Shown here: positions 9,571 through 18,507 of the stretch, in pieces
Position numbering within the stretch: the first letter of the stretch is position 1
How the letters are laid out: every line of letters begins with the position of its first letter
The notes under the pieces: model-generated
What the model was told of the DNA's origin: nothing
Databases searched by the model: none
Seen by the model: only the letters and a program-made list of their open reading frames with translations
Translations under genes and position numbers: made by a program
Origin: an uncultured Parabacteroides sp.
GTDB lineage: Bacteria > Bacteroidota > Bacteroidia > Bacteroidales > Tannerellaceae
Length of the DNA: 64,000 nucleotides
Reading direction: 5' to 3'
NCBI RefSeq assembly: GCF_947855115.1
Contig: NZ_CANTZW010000013.1
Span: forward strand, 50,156 to 114,155

Positions 9571-11847
9571 ATGAAAAGGATAATGACTTTTATTGCTGGC
9601 GCGGCCATTGCCGCTACCTTGGGGGGATGCCGGCAACCCGCTGTAAGCGGCTGGAAGAGTTTCAGTGGCGACAAGGATATCGAGCGTCGTGTCGATTCTG
9701 TGCTCAGCCTGATGACATTGGAGGAAAAAGTAGGGCAGATGGCCCAATACTCTTGTAACTGGGATGTTACCGGTCCGGTTATGACCGGTGATTACGAGAC
9801 TTTGCTGAAGAAAGGCCTCGTAGGAAGCTTGTTTAATGTATATACGGTAGACGGTGTGCGTAAGATGCAAGAGATGGCCTTGTCCGAGAGCCGCTTGAAG
9901 ATACCTGTATTGTTTGGTTACGATGTCGTACATGGTTACCGTACGATTTTCCCGATGCCGCTAGCGGAATCCTGCTCTTGGGATTTGGAACGGATGCGTA
10001 AAAGCGCGGCGATCGCCGCGGAAGAGGCCAGCGCGTCCGGTATCGCTTGGACGTTCGCCCCGATGGTGGATATCTCCCGGGATGCCCGTTGGGGACGTGT
10101 GATGGAAGGAGCCGGTGAAGACCCGTATTTGGGAAGCCTGATCGCGAAGGCCCGTGTCGAGGGGTTCCAAGGTGGAAACGACTGGCGTTCGTTGGCTGAT
10201 GTCAATACGGTCTTGGCTTGTTGCAAGCACTTCGCCGCTTATGGGGCAGCCGAGGCCGGACGTGATTATAATACGTCCGAGTTGTCGCAAAATACGTTGA
10301 TGAATTATTATATGCCGCCTTACTTAGCGGCTAAGGAGGCGGGAGTCGCTACGTTCATGGCCTCCTTCAATGAGATCAACGGAGTGCCTAGCACGGGCAA
10401 TAAGTGGCTGATGACCGATCTGTTACGTAAGGACTGGGGCTTCAATGGCTTCGTGGTCACCGATTATACCGGTATCAATGAGATGGTGGCCCATAGCATT
10501 GTACGGAATGATAAAGAGGCGGGAGAGCTGGCTGCGAACGCTGGTATTGATATGGATATGACAGGAGGTATTTATAGCCAACATCTTGTGCGATCCGTAA
10601 AAGAAGGCAAGGTTTCGGAAGAGAGTATCGACCGTGCCGTGGCAAGTATCTTGGAGATGAAGTTCCTCTTGGGCTTGTTCGATGATCCGTATCGTTACTT
10701 GGACAATGAGCGTGAGAAGAATACGATCATGAAGCCGGAGTTCTTGCGAGAGGCTCGTGAGACTTCCGCTCGCTCGATCGTTCTTTTGAAGAATGATAAT
10801 AACTTCTTCCCGATCTCGAAGGATAAGCATATTACGGTAGCCTTGATCGGCCCGATGGTAAAGGATAAGATCAACCAGAATGGCGAGTGGGCCGGCCGGG
10901 GTGAGCGTGAGGAGAGTATCTCCTTGTTCGAGGGCTTGACCGAGAAATATGCCGGAACGAACGTGAAGTTCATTTATGCCGAGGGATGTGATCTTTTGAC
11001 CGATGATTCCTCTAAATTCGCTGAGGCGATCGCTACGGCTCGTCGTGCCGATATCGTATTGGCGGCTATGGGCGAGGATTTCAACTGGAGTGGCGAGGCG
11101 GCTTGCCGTACGGACTTGAAATTGCCGGGCGCTCAACAAGCGTTGTTGAAGGAATTGAAAAAGACGGGTAAACCTCTTGGTTTGATCTTGGTGAACGGAC
11201 GTCCTTTGGATCTTTCTTGGGAGGATCAGCATGTCGATGGTATCTTGGAGGCTTGGTATCTGGGAACGATGGCGGGTCATGGCATGGCCGATGTGATCAG
11301 CGGCGATTATAATCCGTCCGCTCGCCTGACGATGTCTTTCCCTCGCACGGTGGGTCAATTGCCCCTGTATTACAACCAGAAACCGACAGGTCGCCCGGTT
11401 CCTCCGGAAGCTCCGGATACGGATTATAAATCCAGATATATGGATATGCCTAACACGCCGTTGTATCCGTTCGGTTATGGCTTGAGCTATACGACTTTCG
11501 CCGTGAATTCTATGAAGCTGGATCAGGACTCTTTCACGAAAGGGGGCAAGATTACGGTAACGGCTGAGGTAGAGAATACGGGTAAGGTGGATGGCGAGAC
11601 GGTTGTCCAGATGTATATCCGCGATTTGGCGGGTAGCGTGACCCGTCCGGTTAAGGAGCTGAAAGGCTTCGAGAAGGTGGCCTTGAAAGCGGGCGAGAAG
11701 AAACAGGTCTCTTTCACGATTGACGAGTCTTTGCTGGCTTTCTACGGTATCGATATGCAGAAGAAAGCCGAGCCGGGTGATTTCACGGTTTGGGTAGGCT
11801 TGGATTCCGCTGATGAGGCGAATCAGTCTTCTTTCTCTCTACAATAA
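9571..11847 (+). CDS. GH3 beta-glucosidase lipoprotein
   Basis: The protein has 758 residues from the ATG at 9571. This start gives a lipoprotein signal ending in LGGC (Cys20); upstream codons in frame overlap the previous gene. It has the same BglX-type layout as its neighbour, with nucleophile D298 in GFVVTDYTGI and a C-terminal FnIII-like domain after YPFGYGLSYTTFA. The signal types differ: this copy has a lipobox and the first does not. One may therefore work on the outer membrane and the other in the periplasm. Substrate preference cannot be deduced from sequence; beta-1,2-linked glucose is inferred from the locus. Confidence 0.93.
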   Translation: MKRIMTFIAGAAIAATLGGCRQPAVSGWKSFSGDKDIERRVDSVLSLMTLEEKVGQMAQYSCNWDVTGPVMTGDYETLLKKGLVGSLFNVYTVDGVRKMQEMALSESRLKIPVLFGYDVVHGYRTIFPMPLAESCSWDLERMRKSAAIAAEEASASGIAWTFAPMVDISRDARWGRVMEGAGEDPYLGSLIAKARVEGFQGGNDWRSLADVNTVLACCKHFAAYGAAEAGRDYNTSELSQNTLMNYYMPPYLAAKEAGVATFMASFNEINGVPSTGNKWLMTDLLRKDWGFNGFVVTDYTGINEMVAHSIVRNDKEAGELAANAGIDMDMTGGIYSQHLVRSVKEGKVSEESIDRAVASILEMKFLLGLFDDPYRYLDNEREKNTIMKPEFLREARETSARSIVLLKNDNNFFPISKDKHITVALIGPMVKDKINQNGEWAGRGEREESISLFEGLTEKYAGTNVKFIYAEGCDLLTDDSSKFAEAIATARRADIVLAAMGEDFNWSGEAACRTDLKLPGAQQALLKELKKTGKPLGLILVNGRPLDLSWEDQHVDGILEAWYLGTMAGHGMADVISGDYNPSARLTMSFPRTVGQLPLYYNQKPTGRPVPPEAPDTDYKSRYMDMPNTPLYPFGYGLSYTTFAVNSMKLDQDSFTKGGKITVTAEVENTGKVDGETVVQMYIRDLAGSVTRPVKELKGFEKVALKAGEKKQVSFTIDESLLAFYGIDMQKKAEPGDFTVWVGLDSADEANQSSFSLQ

Positions 11848-11861
11848 ATGGTAGTGTTATG

Positions 11862-11957
11862 GCATGCGGATGATGCGGATCATGCAGATGACCGCGGATA
11901 ATTATTTTCAATATAATAATCAGCGTTTATCTGCCCTATCTGTGTCATCTGCGTGTC
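11862..11957. repeat. Imperfect inverted repeat between GH3 and GH43-like genes
   Basis: A left arm rich in CGGATGATGCGGATCATGCA (11866-11885 and onward) is imperfectly mirrored by a right arm ending ATCTGTGTCATCTGCGTG. The arms are about 43 bp each around an AT-rich centre near 11905-11913. It starts 15 bp after the GH3 stop and could act as a 3'-end structure. Confidence 0.55.
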
Positions 11958-11972
11958 CTATTGGGACCATAT

Positions 11973-12074
11973 CCTGTACAACGTTGTATACATACCCTAT
12001 ACAGTGCTATATAGGCACCTTATACAACGCTGTATAAACACCCTATACAACGTTGTATAGGCATCCTATATAAA
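11973..12074. repeat. 23-bp tandem palindromic array (four units plus a partial)
   Basis: Units start at 11973, 11996, 12019 and 12042, an exact 23-bp pitch; a partial fifth starts at 12065. The best unit core is the perfect palindrome TATACAACGTTGTATA, and other units are degraded versions. The array ends about 30 bp before the GH43-like start codon, so it lies in the promoter or 5' UTR of that gene. It could be a set of operator sites or a passive repeat. Confidence 0.88.
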
Positions 12075-12103
12075 ATGAGTGTTTCTTCTTAATACATATC
12101 AAC

Positions 12104-13897
12104 ATGAGACTTTTATCAAAATATATCTTTTCCGCTCTGCTCTTTGCCGCTTCCGGAGGCTCCACCACCGCTCAATCCATGCGGGCGAATACGTATTGTA
12201 ATCCGCTGAATGTGGATTATACGTATATGATTTATAACTCATCGAACAACCTGTCTTACCGTTCGGGCGCAGACCCCGCTGTCGTAGAATTCCGGGGCGA
12301 GTATTATATGTTCGTAACCCGTTCGCACGGCTACTGGCATTCGACAGACTTGTTGAACTGGGATTTTATTACTCCCGGCAAAAATTGGTATCCTCAGGGT
12401 TCCAACGCTCCCGCCGCTCATAATTATAAGGATTCCGTGCTTTATGTAATGGGTGATCCGTCCGGCTCGATGAGTGTCCTTTATACTGATGATCCGAAAT
12501 CCGGTGATTGGAACGCTACTCCTGCCATACTCCACGACCTGCAAGATCCGGATTTATTCATCGATGACGATGGACAGGCTTATTTATTCTGGGGCTCTTC
12601 CAATGTTTATCCGCTTCGGGGCAAGAAGCTGAATAAGGATGACCGTTTCTTGATCGAGGGCGAGACGGTCGAGCTTTTCGGCCTGGATATGCCGAAGCAT
12701 GGCTGGGAACGTTTTGGCGAGAACCATACCGATACGGTATTGGGGGGCTATATGGAAGGCGCTTGGCTGACCAAGCACAATGGTAAATACTATATGCAAT
12801 ATGCCGCTCCCGGTACGGAATTCAACGTATATGCCGATGGTGTTTATGTGGCGGACTCTCCATTAGGCCCGTACAAATATCAATCGCATAACCCGGTAAG
12901 TTATAAGCCTGGTGGTTTCATGAATGGCGCCGGACATGGAAGTACCTTGGTGGGGCCGGGTGGCAATTATTGGCATTTCGCCTCTATGTCTCTCTCGGCC
13001 ACGGTGAATTGGGAGCGCCGCCTTTGTATGTATCCTGCTTTCTTCGATAAGGAGGGTATTATGTATTGTGATAATAACTTCGGTGATTATCCGCATTATG
13101 CTCCCGCCGAGCCGGGAAAGAAGGGGGAATTCACGGGATGGATGTTGCTCTCTTATAAAAAGCCGGTGAAAGCCTCCTCGTACGCGGAGGGTTCCGCTCC
13201 CGCGGCGCAAGGATTCACGGATTCGAACCGTCCTAAGACTTCTGCCAATTTCCTTCCGGCCAATTTGACGGATGAGGAATGCAAGACGTTCTGGATGGCT
13301 CGTACGAATGGCGATACCGAATGGGTAGAGATCGATCTGGAGGCTCCTGCTACGGTATATGCCGTGCAGGTGAATTATCACGATTATCAATCGAATATGT
13401 ATGGCCGTATCCCCGGCTTACGCCATCGTTATGCCGTGGAAGGTTCTTTGGATGGGCAGGATTGGGTAACGTTGGTGGATCGCCGGAATAGTTATAAGGA
13501 TGTTCCGAACGATTACGTGCAAGTGGATAATCCGGCCCGTGTCCGCTATGTCCGTTACAAAAACATAGAGGTTCCGACGCCTCATCTGGCGATCTCGGAT
13601 TTGCGTGTATTCGGCATCGGCGAAGGCAAGAAACCAGCGATGGTGAAGAACTTCAAGGTCGTTCGCCAAGCGGATCGCCGTGACGCTATGATCACTTGGG
13701 ACGCTGTCAAAAACAGCCAAGGCTACAACATCCGTTGGGGTATCGCTCCCGATAAGCTATACAACTCATGGCTCCTATACGGAAAGAATGAATTACTTTT
13801 GAAGAGCCTCTCCACCGACCAGCCTTATTATTTCACCATCGAAGCTTTCAACGAGAACGGTGTCTCAGAAGCAACAAAACCAATCATCCAGTTGTAG
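12104..13897 (+). CDS. Secreted GH43-like glycosidase with discoidin and FnIII domains (second copy)
   Basis: The protein has 597 residues, with a signal peptide (LLFAASGGSTTAQ). It is homologous to 3657-5753 but lacks the N-terminal regulatory-like domain. The GH43 acids are all present: D57 (SGADPAV), D148 (LQDPDL) and E218 (YMEGAW). A discoidin domain (about 345-505) and a terminal FnIII domain (about 510-597) follow. Its stop codon TAG is supplied by REP-like copy C, whose TTGTAG starts at 13892. The C-terminus IIQL looks normal, so little or nothing was lost. The substrate is unknown; the shared architecture suggests that both GH43-like proteins act on the same glycan. Confidence 0.85.
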   Translation: MRLLSKYIFSALLFAASGGSTTAQSMRANTYCNPLNVDYTYMIYNSSNNLSYRSGADPAVVEFRGEYYMFVTRSHGYWHSTDLLNWDFITPGKNWYPQGSNAPAAHNYKDSVLYVMGDPSGSMSVLYTDDPKSGDWNATPAILHDLQDPDLFIDDDGQAYLFWGSSNVYPLRGKKLNKDDRFLIEGETVELFGLDMPKHGWERFGENHTDTVLGGYMEGAWLTKHNGKYYMQYAAPGTEFNVYADGVYVADSPLGPYKYQSHNPVSYKPGGFMNGAGHGSTLVGPGGNYWHFASMSLSATVNWERRLCMYPAFFDKEGIMYCDNNFGDYPHYAPAEPGKKGEFTGWMLLSYKKPVKASSYAEGSAPAAQGFTDSNRPKTSANFLPANLTDEECKTFWMARTNGDTEWVEIDLEAPATVYAVQVNYHDYQSNMYGRIPGLRHRYAVEGSLDGQDWVTLVDRRNSYKDVPNDYVQVDNPARVRYVRYKNIEVPTPHLAISDLRVFGIGEGKKPAMVKNFKVVRQADRRDAMITWDAVKNSQGYNIRWGIAPDKLYNSWLLYGKNELLLKSLSTDQPYYFTIEAFNENGVSEATKPIIQL

Positions 13898-13986
13898 AGA
13901 CGGGGCGTGCCCCGTCTCATCCCAGCAAAATGGTAACTAAAAATACTATCAGACCGTGGGAGACGGGGCACGCCCCGTCTCTACAA
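13892..13986 (+). repeat. REP-like inverted-pair element, copy C (upstream of RAYT)
   Basis: Forward orientation, 95 bp, with both GTAG-footed palindromes intact. Its first bases contain the stop codon of the GH43-like gene. With copy D, in the opposite orientation, it brackets the RAYT gene. Confidence 0.93.
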
Positions 13987-14028
13987 CTAGATATTTTTTA
14001 CCATATTCTTTCGCTTCGGAATATATGC

Positions 14029-14036
14029 TATATTTG
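14029..14036 (+). promoter_or_regulatory. Bacteroidetes -7 box of the RAYT gene
   Basis: TATATTTG fits the TAnnTTTG consensus and lies 35 bp before the RAYT ATG. The -33 region (near TTCTTTCG) is only a weak match. It suggests that the transposase gene has its own promoter after copy C. Confidence 0.5.
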
Positions 14037-14071
14037 TATCTATAAAAAACAATTAACTAAAACACATAACT

Positions 14072-14563
14072 ATGGCAAACCTATATCAAAATCGTTTCCG
14101 TATCGAATCAGCCCGTGCCACTTGGCACGATTACAATGGAGGTATCTATTTTATCACGATCTGTACAGCACATAAACAATGTTATTTTGGTCGTATACTT
14201 GGCGGGCAAATGTCGTTGAATCCGTTAGGCCACTTCACGCATGATAATTTAGAGCACGCAAATAACCATTATCCATACCTTGAGATCCCCCTATTTGTTG
14301 TGATGCCTAATCATATACATGCCGTAGTCTTTGTAGCGGAGGATGAGGTATTAACGCCATTGGGGAATAAAGGATTGCTGTCGATAGGGATTGGAGGCAT
14401 TAAATCTGCTGTCACGGCATATGCGCATCAAAATAATCGTATTTTTGCATGGCAACCACGTTTCCACGATCACATTATTCGTGATCATGCTGAAATGAAT
14501 CGTATAGCAGATTACATTGAAAACAATCCCCTAAACTGGGCCAGTGATTGTTTCTATATATAA
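14072..14563 (+). CDS. REP-associated tyrosine transposase (RAYT, Y1/HUH family)
   Basis: The protein has 163 residues, the usual size of the Y1_Tnp (PF01797) family. The HUH metal site is HIH (H81, H83) in VVMPNHIHAVVF. The catalytic tyrosine is Y148 in RIADYIENNPLNW, preceded by the RAYT-typical FAWQPRFHDHIIRDHAEM. RAYTs are single-stranded-DNA transposases related to IS200/IS605 TnpA that bind and cut REP hairpins and are normally kept as single-copy genes. The gene is flanked by two REP-like elements in opposite orientation (13892-13986 and 14573-14668), the classic REPtron arrangement. It interrupts an otherwise enzyme-only locus, which suggests insertion. All key residues are present, so it is probably active. 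Confidence 0.93.
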   Translation: MANLYQNRFRIESARATWHDYNGGIYFITICTAHKQCYFGRILGGQMSLNPLGHFTHDNLEHANNHYPYLEIPLFVVMPNHIHAVVFVAEDEVLTPLGNKGLLSIGIGGIKSAVTAYAHQNNRIFAWQPRFHDHIIRDHAEMNRIADYIENNPLNWASDCFYI

Positions 14564-14572
14564 TCTCCTTAG

Positions 14573-14668
14573 TTGTAGAGACGGGGCGTGCCCCGTCTCC
14601 CACCGTCTGATAGTATCTTTAAGTTACTATTTTGCTGGGATGAGACGGGGCACGCCCCGTCTCTACAA
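14573..14668 (-). repeat. REP-like inverted-pair element, copy D (downstream of RAYT)
   Basis: Reverse orientation, 96 bp, both palindromes intact. It starts 9 bp after the RAYT stop codon. Confidence 0.93.
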
Positions 14669-14714
14669 CTAAGTAATAATGTGTGATTTATTAATAACTT
14701 AAATATAATGTCGT

Positions 14715-15506
14715 ATGAAAACACTTAGAGGTATCTTCTTTTTGTCTCTTTGCCTTCTTTTATCCGTTGCGGGATATGCCGGTGATAAGGCTAGCTTCTT
14801 GAAGAAGCAATTTACGGCCCGCGATGGCTATCAATTGAATTATCGGGTTCTGTATCCGAGGGATTATAATCCGGCGCAGAAATACCCGGTAATCCTGTTC
14901 CTGCACGGAGCGGGCGAACGAGGATCGGATAATGAGGCCCAATTAGTACATGGAGGCGATATGTTCGCTTCTTTCGAGAATCAAACCAAATATCCGGCTA
15001 TCATCATAGCGCCTCAATGCCCGGCCGAGAAGACTTGGTCTGAATATAAAGGATTGAACGCCGGCAAAGGAGGGAAACGCCTCTATCCGTTGAACGCCCC
15101 GGCCACACAATCAATGGCCGCTGTCAAGGAATTATTAGATAGTTATATAGCGGAAGGCAAGGTCGATACGAAACGCATCTATGTAACCGGCCTCTCGATG
15201 GGAGGTATGGGTACGTTCGATATCGTGATGCGTTACCCAAACCTGTTTGCCGCAGCCACCCCGATTTGCGGAGGAGCTAATTTGCAACGTCTGGAAAACT
15301 TCAAGGGCAAGACCGCTTTTAGTATTTATCACGGCGGTTCCGATAGCGTGGTCGATGTACAATTCTCCCGCGACGCTTATGACGCCTTGAAAAAGGCAGG
15401 TGCGGATGTCCGTTATAAAGAATATCCCGGCGTAGACCATAACAGTTGGGACAACGCTTTCGCCGAACCGGATTATCTGGCCTGGATGTTCCAGCATAGT
15501 TTGTAG
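14715..15506 (+). CDS. Secreted alpha/beta-hydrolase (esterase / PHB-depolymerase-like)
   Basis: The protein has 263 residues, with a signal peptide (FLSLCLLLSVAGYAG). The fold is that of a secreted carboxylesterase: oxyanion region LFLHGAGERG, nucleophile S161 in GLSMGG, acid D210 or D214, and H242 in GVDHNSWDNAF. Such proteins remove acyl groups from glycans or cleave small esters. It lies at the end of the glycan locus, after the RAYT insertion, in the same orientation as the glycosidases, so a role in deacylating the substrate is plausible but inferred. A strong hairpin follows at 15624-15666. Confidence 0.85.
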   Translation: MKTLRGIFFLSLCLLLSVAGYAGDKASFLKKQFTARDGYQLNYRVLYPRDYNPAQKYPVILFLHGAGERGSDNEAQLVHGGDMFASFENQTKYPAIIIAPQCPAEKTWSEYKGLNAGKGGKRLYPLNAPATQSMAAVKELLDSYIAEGKVDTKRIYVTGLSMGGMGTFDIVMRYPNLFAAATPICGGANLQRLENFKGKTAFSIYHGGSDSVVDVQFSRDAYDALKKAGADVRYKEYPGVDHNSWDNAFAEPDYLAWMFQHSL

Positions 15507-15623
15507 TTATTAAACCGTAGAGCTTTTATAATCCTTATCAAATATAATGAGGATATGTCAAAACTCAATTTTAGTCTGGATGAGCTTTTGATTTGAAACT
15601 TGAACATCTTTAAAGGCAAAAAG

Positions 15624-15666
15624 AAGAGTCGTATCATTACTCAAAACAGAGCTTGATACGACTCTT
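15624..15666. terminator. Bidirectional intrinsic terminator
   Basis: A perfect 13-bp stem, AAGAGTCGTATCA with TGATACGACTCTT, encloses a 17-nt loop. T-rich sequence lies on both outer sides as read from each strand. It separates the esterase gene from the convergent AraC gene. Confidence 0.8.
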
Positions 15667-15762
15667 TTCAGGTCTTGTAGTTATAATCCGTAACTTTTTG
15701 CATATAAGCTTAAATACAAAAGGAGATCGAGCCTCTTTCGAGAAGGAGCTTTATTTATAATC

Positions 15763-16668
15763 TCAACGCACATTTAAATCTTTCCTATACATGATTGGTG
15801 ATATTCCCGTGTGTCTCTTAAAGAACTTACCGAAGGTTGATTGATCCGGAAAATTCAAATCAAGGGCGGTCTCATAAACAGTTTTGCCTGGTTGTCGGAG
15901 AAGGAACTTGGCTTCTATCACGATTGCGTTAGCGATCCATTTCATGGTAGAGCCACCGTCATAAGCCCGGATCACTTTAGATAAGTAATCCGGTGTAACA
16001 CATAGTTCTTTCGCATAAAAAGATACTTCACGATGCTGACGGCAATATGCGACGAGCAGGTGTTTGAACTTGTATAATAATGTCTCGTTCCGAGACAAAT
16101 CCTCTTTCTTGTTTCCATATTTCAGCCAACGACTGTTGCTGAGGTCAAGAAGGAAATTTATTATCTCGTTTTTGATGATCACTTGTCGGTAAAGGTGCGA
16201 TTTATCGGTGAGGAGTGCCTTTATCCGTTCTATGTATCCGGTCATTTTTACAGTCTCGTTATCAGTGAGAGTAAGGATCGGATACTCTTGCTTTAACTCC
16301 GCTGTTCTCTGTAAACGTATACCGGCGGTCATATTCAATATCTCGGATTTTAGCTCAGGGGATAGTATCATAAGATATCCGATGAAATCGGGAGAATGGA
16401 GCGTGCTCTCTATAATATCATCGGCCGAGAGTTGCATGATCGTGTTTTTACCGAGCTTGTACGTCGTGTAATTCTTTTTGATGACCATTTCTCCGGAAAG
16501 GACTAATACGAAAGAATAGGCTTTTAGCCGCATCGGATATCTTTCGGCTTTATCAGCCGGATTCATGGAGTTGTCCAACGTCAACACGATGATCCGCTCT
16601 TCCAGAACTTCTTGTGATAATGTCTTTTCCAAGTAATCCGACAGGCTGAATTCTTGAATTTCTTTCAT
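15763..16668 (-). CDS. AraC-family transcriptional regulator
   Basis: The protein has 301 residues. The C-terminal third (about 195-301) is an AraC-type double helix-turn-helix domain (YAKELCVTPDYLSKVIRA; AKFLLRQPGKTVYETALDLN then FPDQSTFGKFFKRHTGISPI). The N-terminal part resembles a cupin-like sensor (VLVLSGEMVIKKNYTTYKLG). It is transcribed away from the aldo/keto reductase gene across a 164-bp shared spacer, so that gene is the likely target. The ligand is unknown. Confidence 0.88.
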   Translation of the reverse strand: MKEIQEFSLSDYLEKTLSQEVLEERIIVLTLDNSMNPADKAERYPMRLKAYSFVLVLSGEMVIKKNYTTYKLGKNTIMQLSADDIIESTLHSPDFIGYLMILSPELKSEILNMTAGIRLQRTAELKQEYPILTLTDNETVKMTGYIERIKALLTDKSHLYRQVIIKNEIINFLLDLSNSRWLKYGNKKEDLSRNETLLYKFKHLLVAYCRQHREVSFYAKELCVTPDYLSKVIRAYDGGSTMKWIANAIVIEAKFLLRQPGKTVYETALDLNFPDQSTFGKFFKRHTGISPIMYRKDLNVR

Positions 16669-16832
16669 AAAGTATCGTTATATTCGTTATGTGACTAGAT
16701 TCGTGATAGTAAAAGTACACATTTCAAGGGAGAAATAAAAACGTGACGGATATTGACCAACGATAAACGGAAAGGGCACTGGTGCGTTTACCGGCTTTCA
16801 ACGAACTTCGCGACATAACAAAAACATAGGAT

Positions 16833-17813
16833 ATGAAGTACATGAACATTTCTAGAGAGCAGCTCATTGACCGGAAACTATCCCGTATAGGACTGGGTGG
16901 TATGAGAATGGGCAATTTGAGCGAAGGGGTGAAGACCATCCATAAGGCGCTGGATAACGATATCAATTTCTTGAATACAGCCGATTTCTATGGGAGTGGC
17001 GAGAATGAGATGCTGATAAGGGAAGCTTTGAGGAACCGGAAAAGGGAAGATGTTTTTATATCGGTTAAATTTGGGGCCATGATGGGAATCGACGGTCGGC
17101 TGTATGGTATCGATGTACGTCCGCAAGCTGTAGAAAATTATCTTCATTATACATTGAAACGATTGGGTACTGATTACGTGGATCTTTATCAACCCGCACG
17201 AATAAATCCACATATCCCCGTTGAGGATACGATCGGTGCTGTCGCTGATTTGGTAGGCAAGGGCTATGTAAGGAATATCGGTATTTCCGAAGTAGACGGA
17301 GCGACACTTCGTCGTGCGAATGCCGTTCATCCGATAAGCTTGGTGGAGGTTCGTTATTCATTGATGGATAGGCATATCGAGGATGATTTGTTGCCTGCCG
17401 CTAGAGAGCTGGGAATCGGTGTAGTGGCTTTCGGCGTACTTCTGGCTGGTTTGATCGGGGGAAGCGCTCGCGAGGAGAAACTTTCGATGATTAATAAAAG
17501 AGTTTCTTCTCAGGCTTTTAACGCTATCAGCACTAACCTCTCGGCTACCGATAAACTACAGGAAATAGCTGAAGAGAAAGGAGTTTCATTGGCGCAACTC
17601 GCTATAGCGTGGGTGTTGGCACAAGGGGAGGATATTATGGCGCTTGTAGGCTCTCGTACGCCGGAGCAAGTGGAGAGTACGTTGAGAAGTTTGGATATCT
17701 TGCTTTCGTCCGAAGATCTCGACCGGATAAGTAACATCATCCCGAAAGAACGAGCTACGAGTTCTTATATGTTGGAGATGAATATTGATGAGAATGGTTT
17801 GTTTCGCATTTGA
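16833..17813 (+). CDS. Aldo/keto reductase
   Basis: The protein has 326 residues, with a TIM-barrel AKR layout: GLGGMRMG at the N-terminus and VLAQGEDIMALVGSRTPEQV near the C-terminal cofactor site. The tetrad residues D51, Y53 (NTADFYGSGENE) and K79 (SVKFG) are present. The position usually held by the catalytic histidine reads P121 (LYQPARINP). Variants of this kind occur in one branch of the family, as far as I recall, so it need not be inactive. It is probably an NADPH-dependent carbonyl reductase controlled by the divergent AraC protein. No terminator is evident after it. Confidence 0.88.
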   Translation: MKYMNISREQLIDRKLSRIGLGGMRMGNLSEGVKTIHKALDNDINFLNTADFYGSGENEMLIREALRNRKREDVFISVKFGAMMGIDGRLYGIDVRPQAVENYLHYTLKRLGTDYVDLYQPARINPHIPVEDTIGAVADLVGKGYVRNIGISEVDGATLRRANAVHPISLVEVRYSLMDRHIEDDLLPAARELGIGVVAFGVLLAGLIGGSAREEKLSMINKRVSSQAFNAISTNLSATDKLQEIAEEKGVSLAQLAIAWVLAQGEDIMALVGSRTPEQVESTLRSLDILLSSEDLDRISNIIPKERATSSYMLEMNIDENGLFRI

Positions 17814-18507
17814 GAGATGTATTGCCCTTGGAATCGGTACGGGCTGAAGATGAGGAAAACGACGTGCTTTCGCCCGGCTTGGTTCGTCCGGCTTGGATTA
17901 TAGATCGCTTTCGTCTGAAAAGTATGCATAAAGAAGGAGCGGACTGTAGCGAATAGCAGGATGTCATATTGACAAATTGTAAACTAAAGTTCTGTAGGGG
18001 TGATTTCTCCGGACGAAGGTACGACCCGTTCTCAAATACGCAAGGAAAAAACAATAATCGCTTAGTTGATAGGCTAGTATCTAAAAACACCTTTTTGTTC
18101 TGGCGAAATTAATTCATCGTGATTCATGTTATATGGGGTGGAAGGGCTTTTTCTGGGGTCGTGAAGGTGAAGTAACGAGGTTATAATGCCTATTCTTGAC
18201 GGTTCACGATCCTATTCCTGACTACTTAGGATGCCCAACGTGAGTATCGGCGTTGCCTGACATGACCTGTCGCATAAGGTTTTGTGGCTATTTATGCGTA
18301 AAAAGGATACTTCGTCTATAAAAAACGTCGTTTATAGGCATCTTCTCTTTGTTGTTTGATGACTTTGGTTGAAAAGGCTTGTCATGATATGTGCCGTATG
18401 CTGATCAAAAAGGTTGTAGATCATTTTTATCGCTGACAAAAGGATTTATCGTAAAGGGAATGAATTCTGTCCGATAACTTTCACTACCTTTGCGCCCGCA
18501 AAAATAA
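17814..18507. other. 694-bp gap without a convincing gene
   Basis: No open frame here shows a recognisable protein on either strand. Visible items are a pair of related 22-bp units (18189-18232, both starting CCTATTC), a small hairpin CTATAAA/TTTATAG (18316-18337) and a -7 box just before the YitT-like gene. The rest may be decayed sequence or an unrecognised RNA. Confidence 0.6.
18485..18492 (+). promoter_or_regulatory. -7 promoter box of the YitT-like gene
   Basis: TACCTTTG fits TAnnTTTG and lies 15 bp before the start codon at 18508. That leaves a very short 5' UTR of about 10 nt. No clear -33 box is visible. Confidence 0.6.

Noticed and set aside
13930..14175. An 81-codon frame overlapping copy C and the start of the RAYT gene
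   Set aside because: It begins in the repeat and runs out of frame through the transposase gene.
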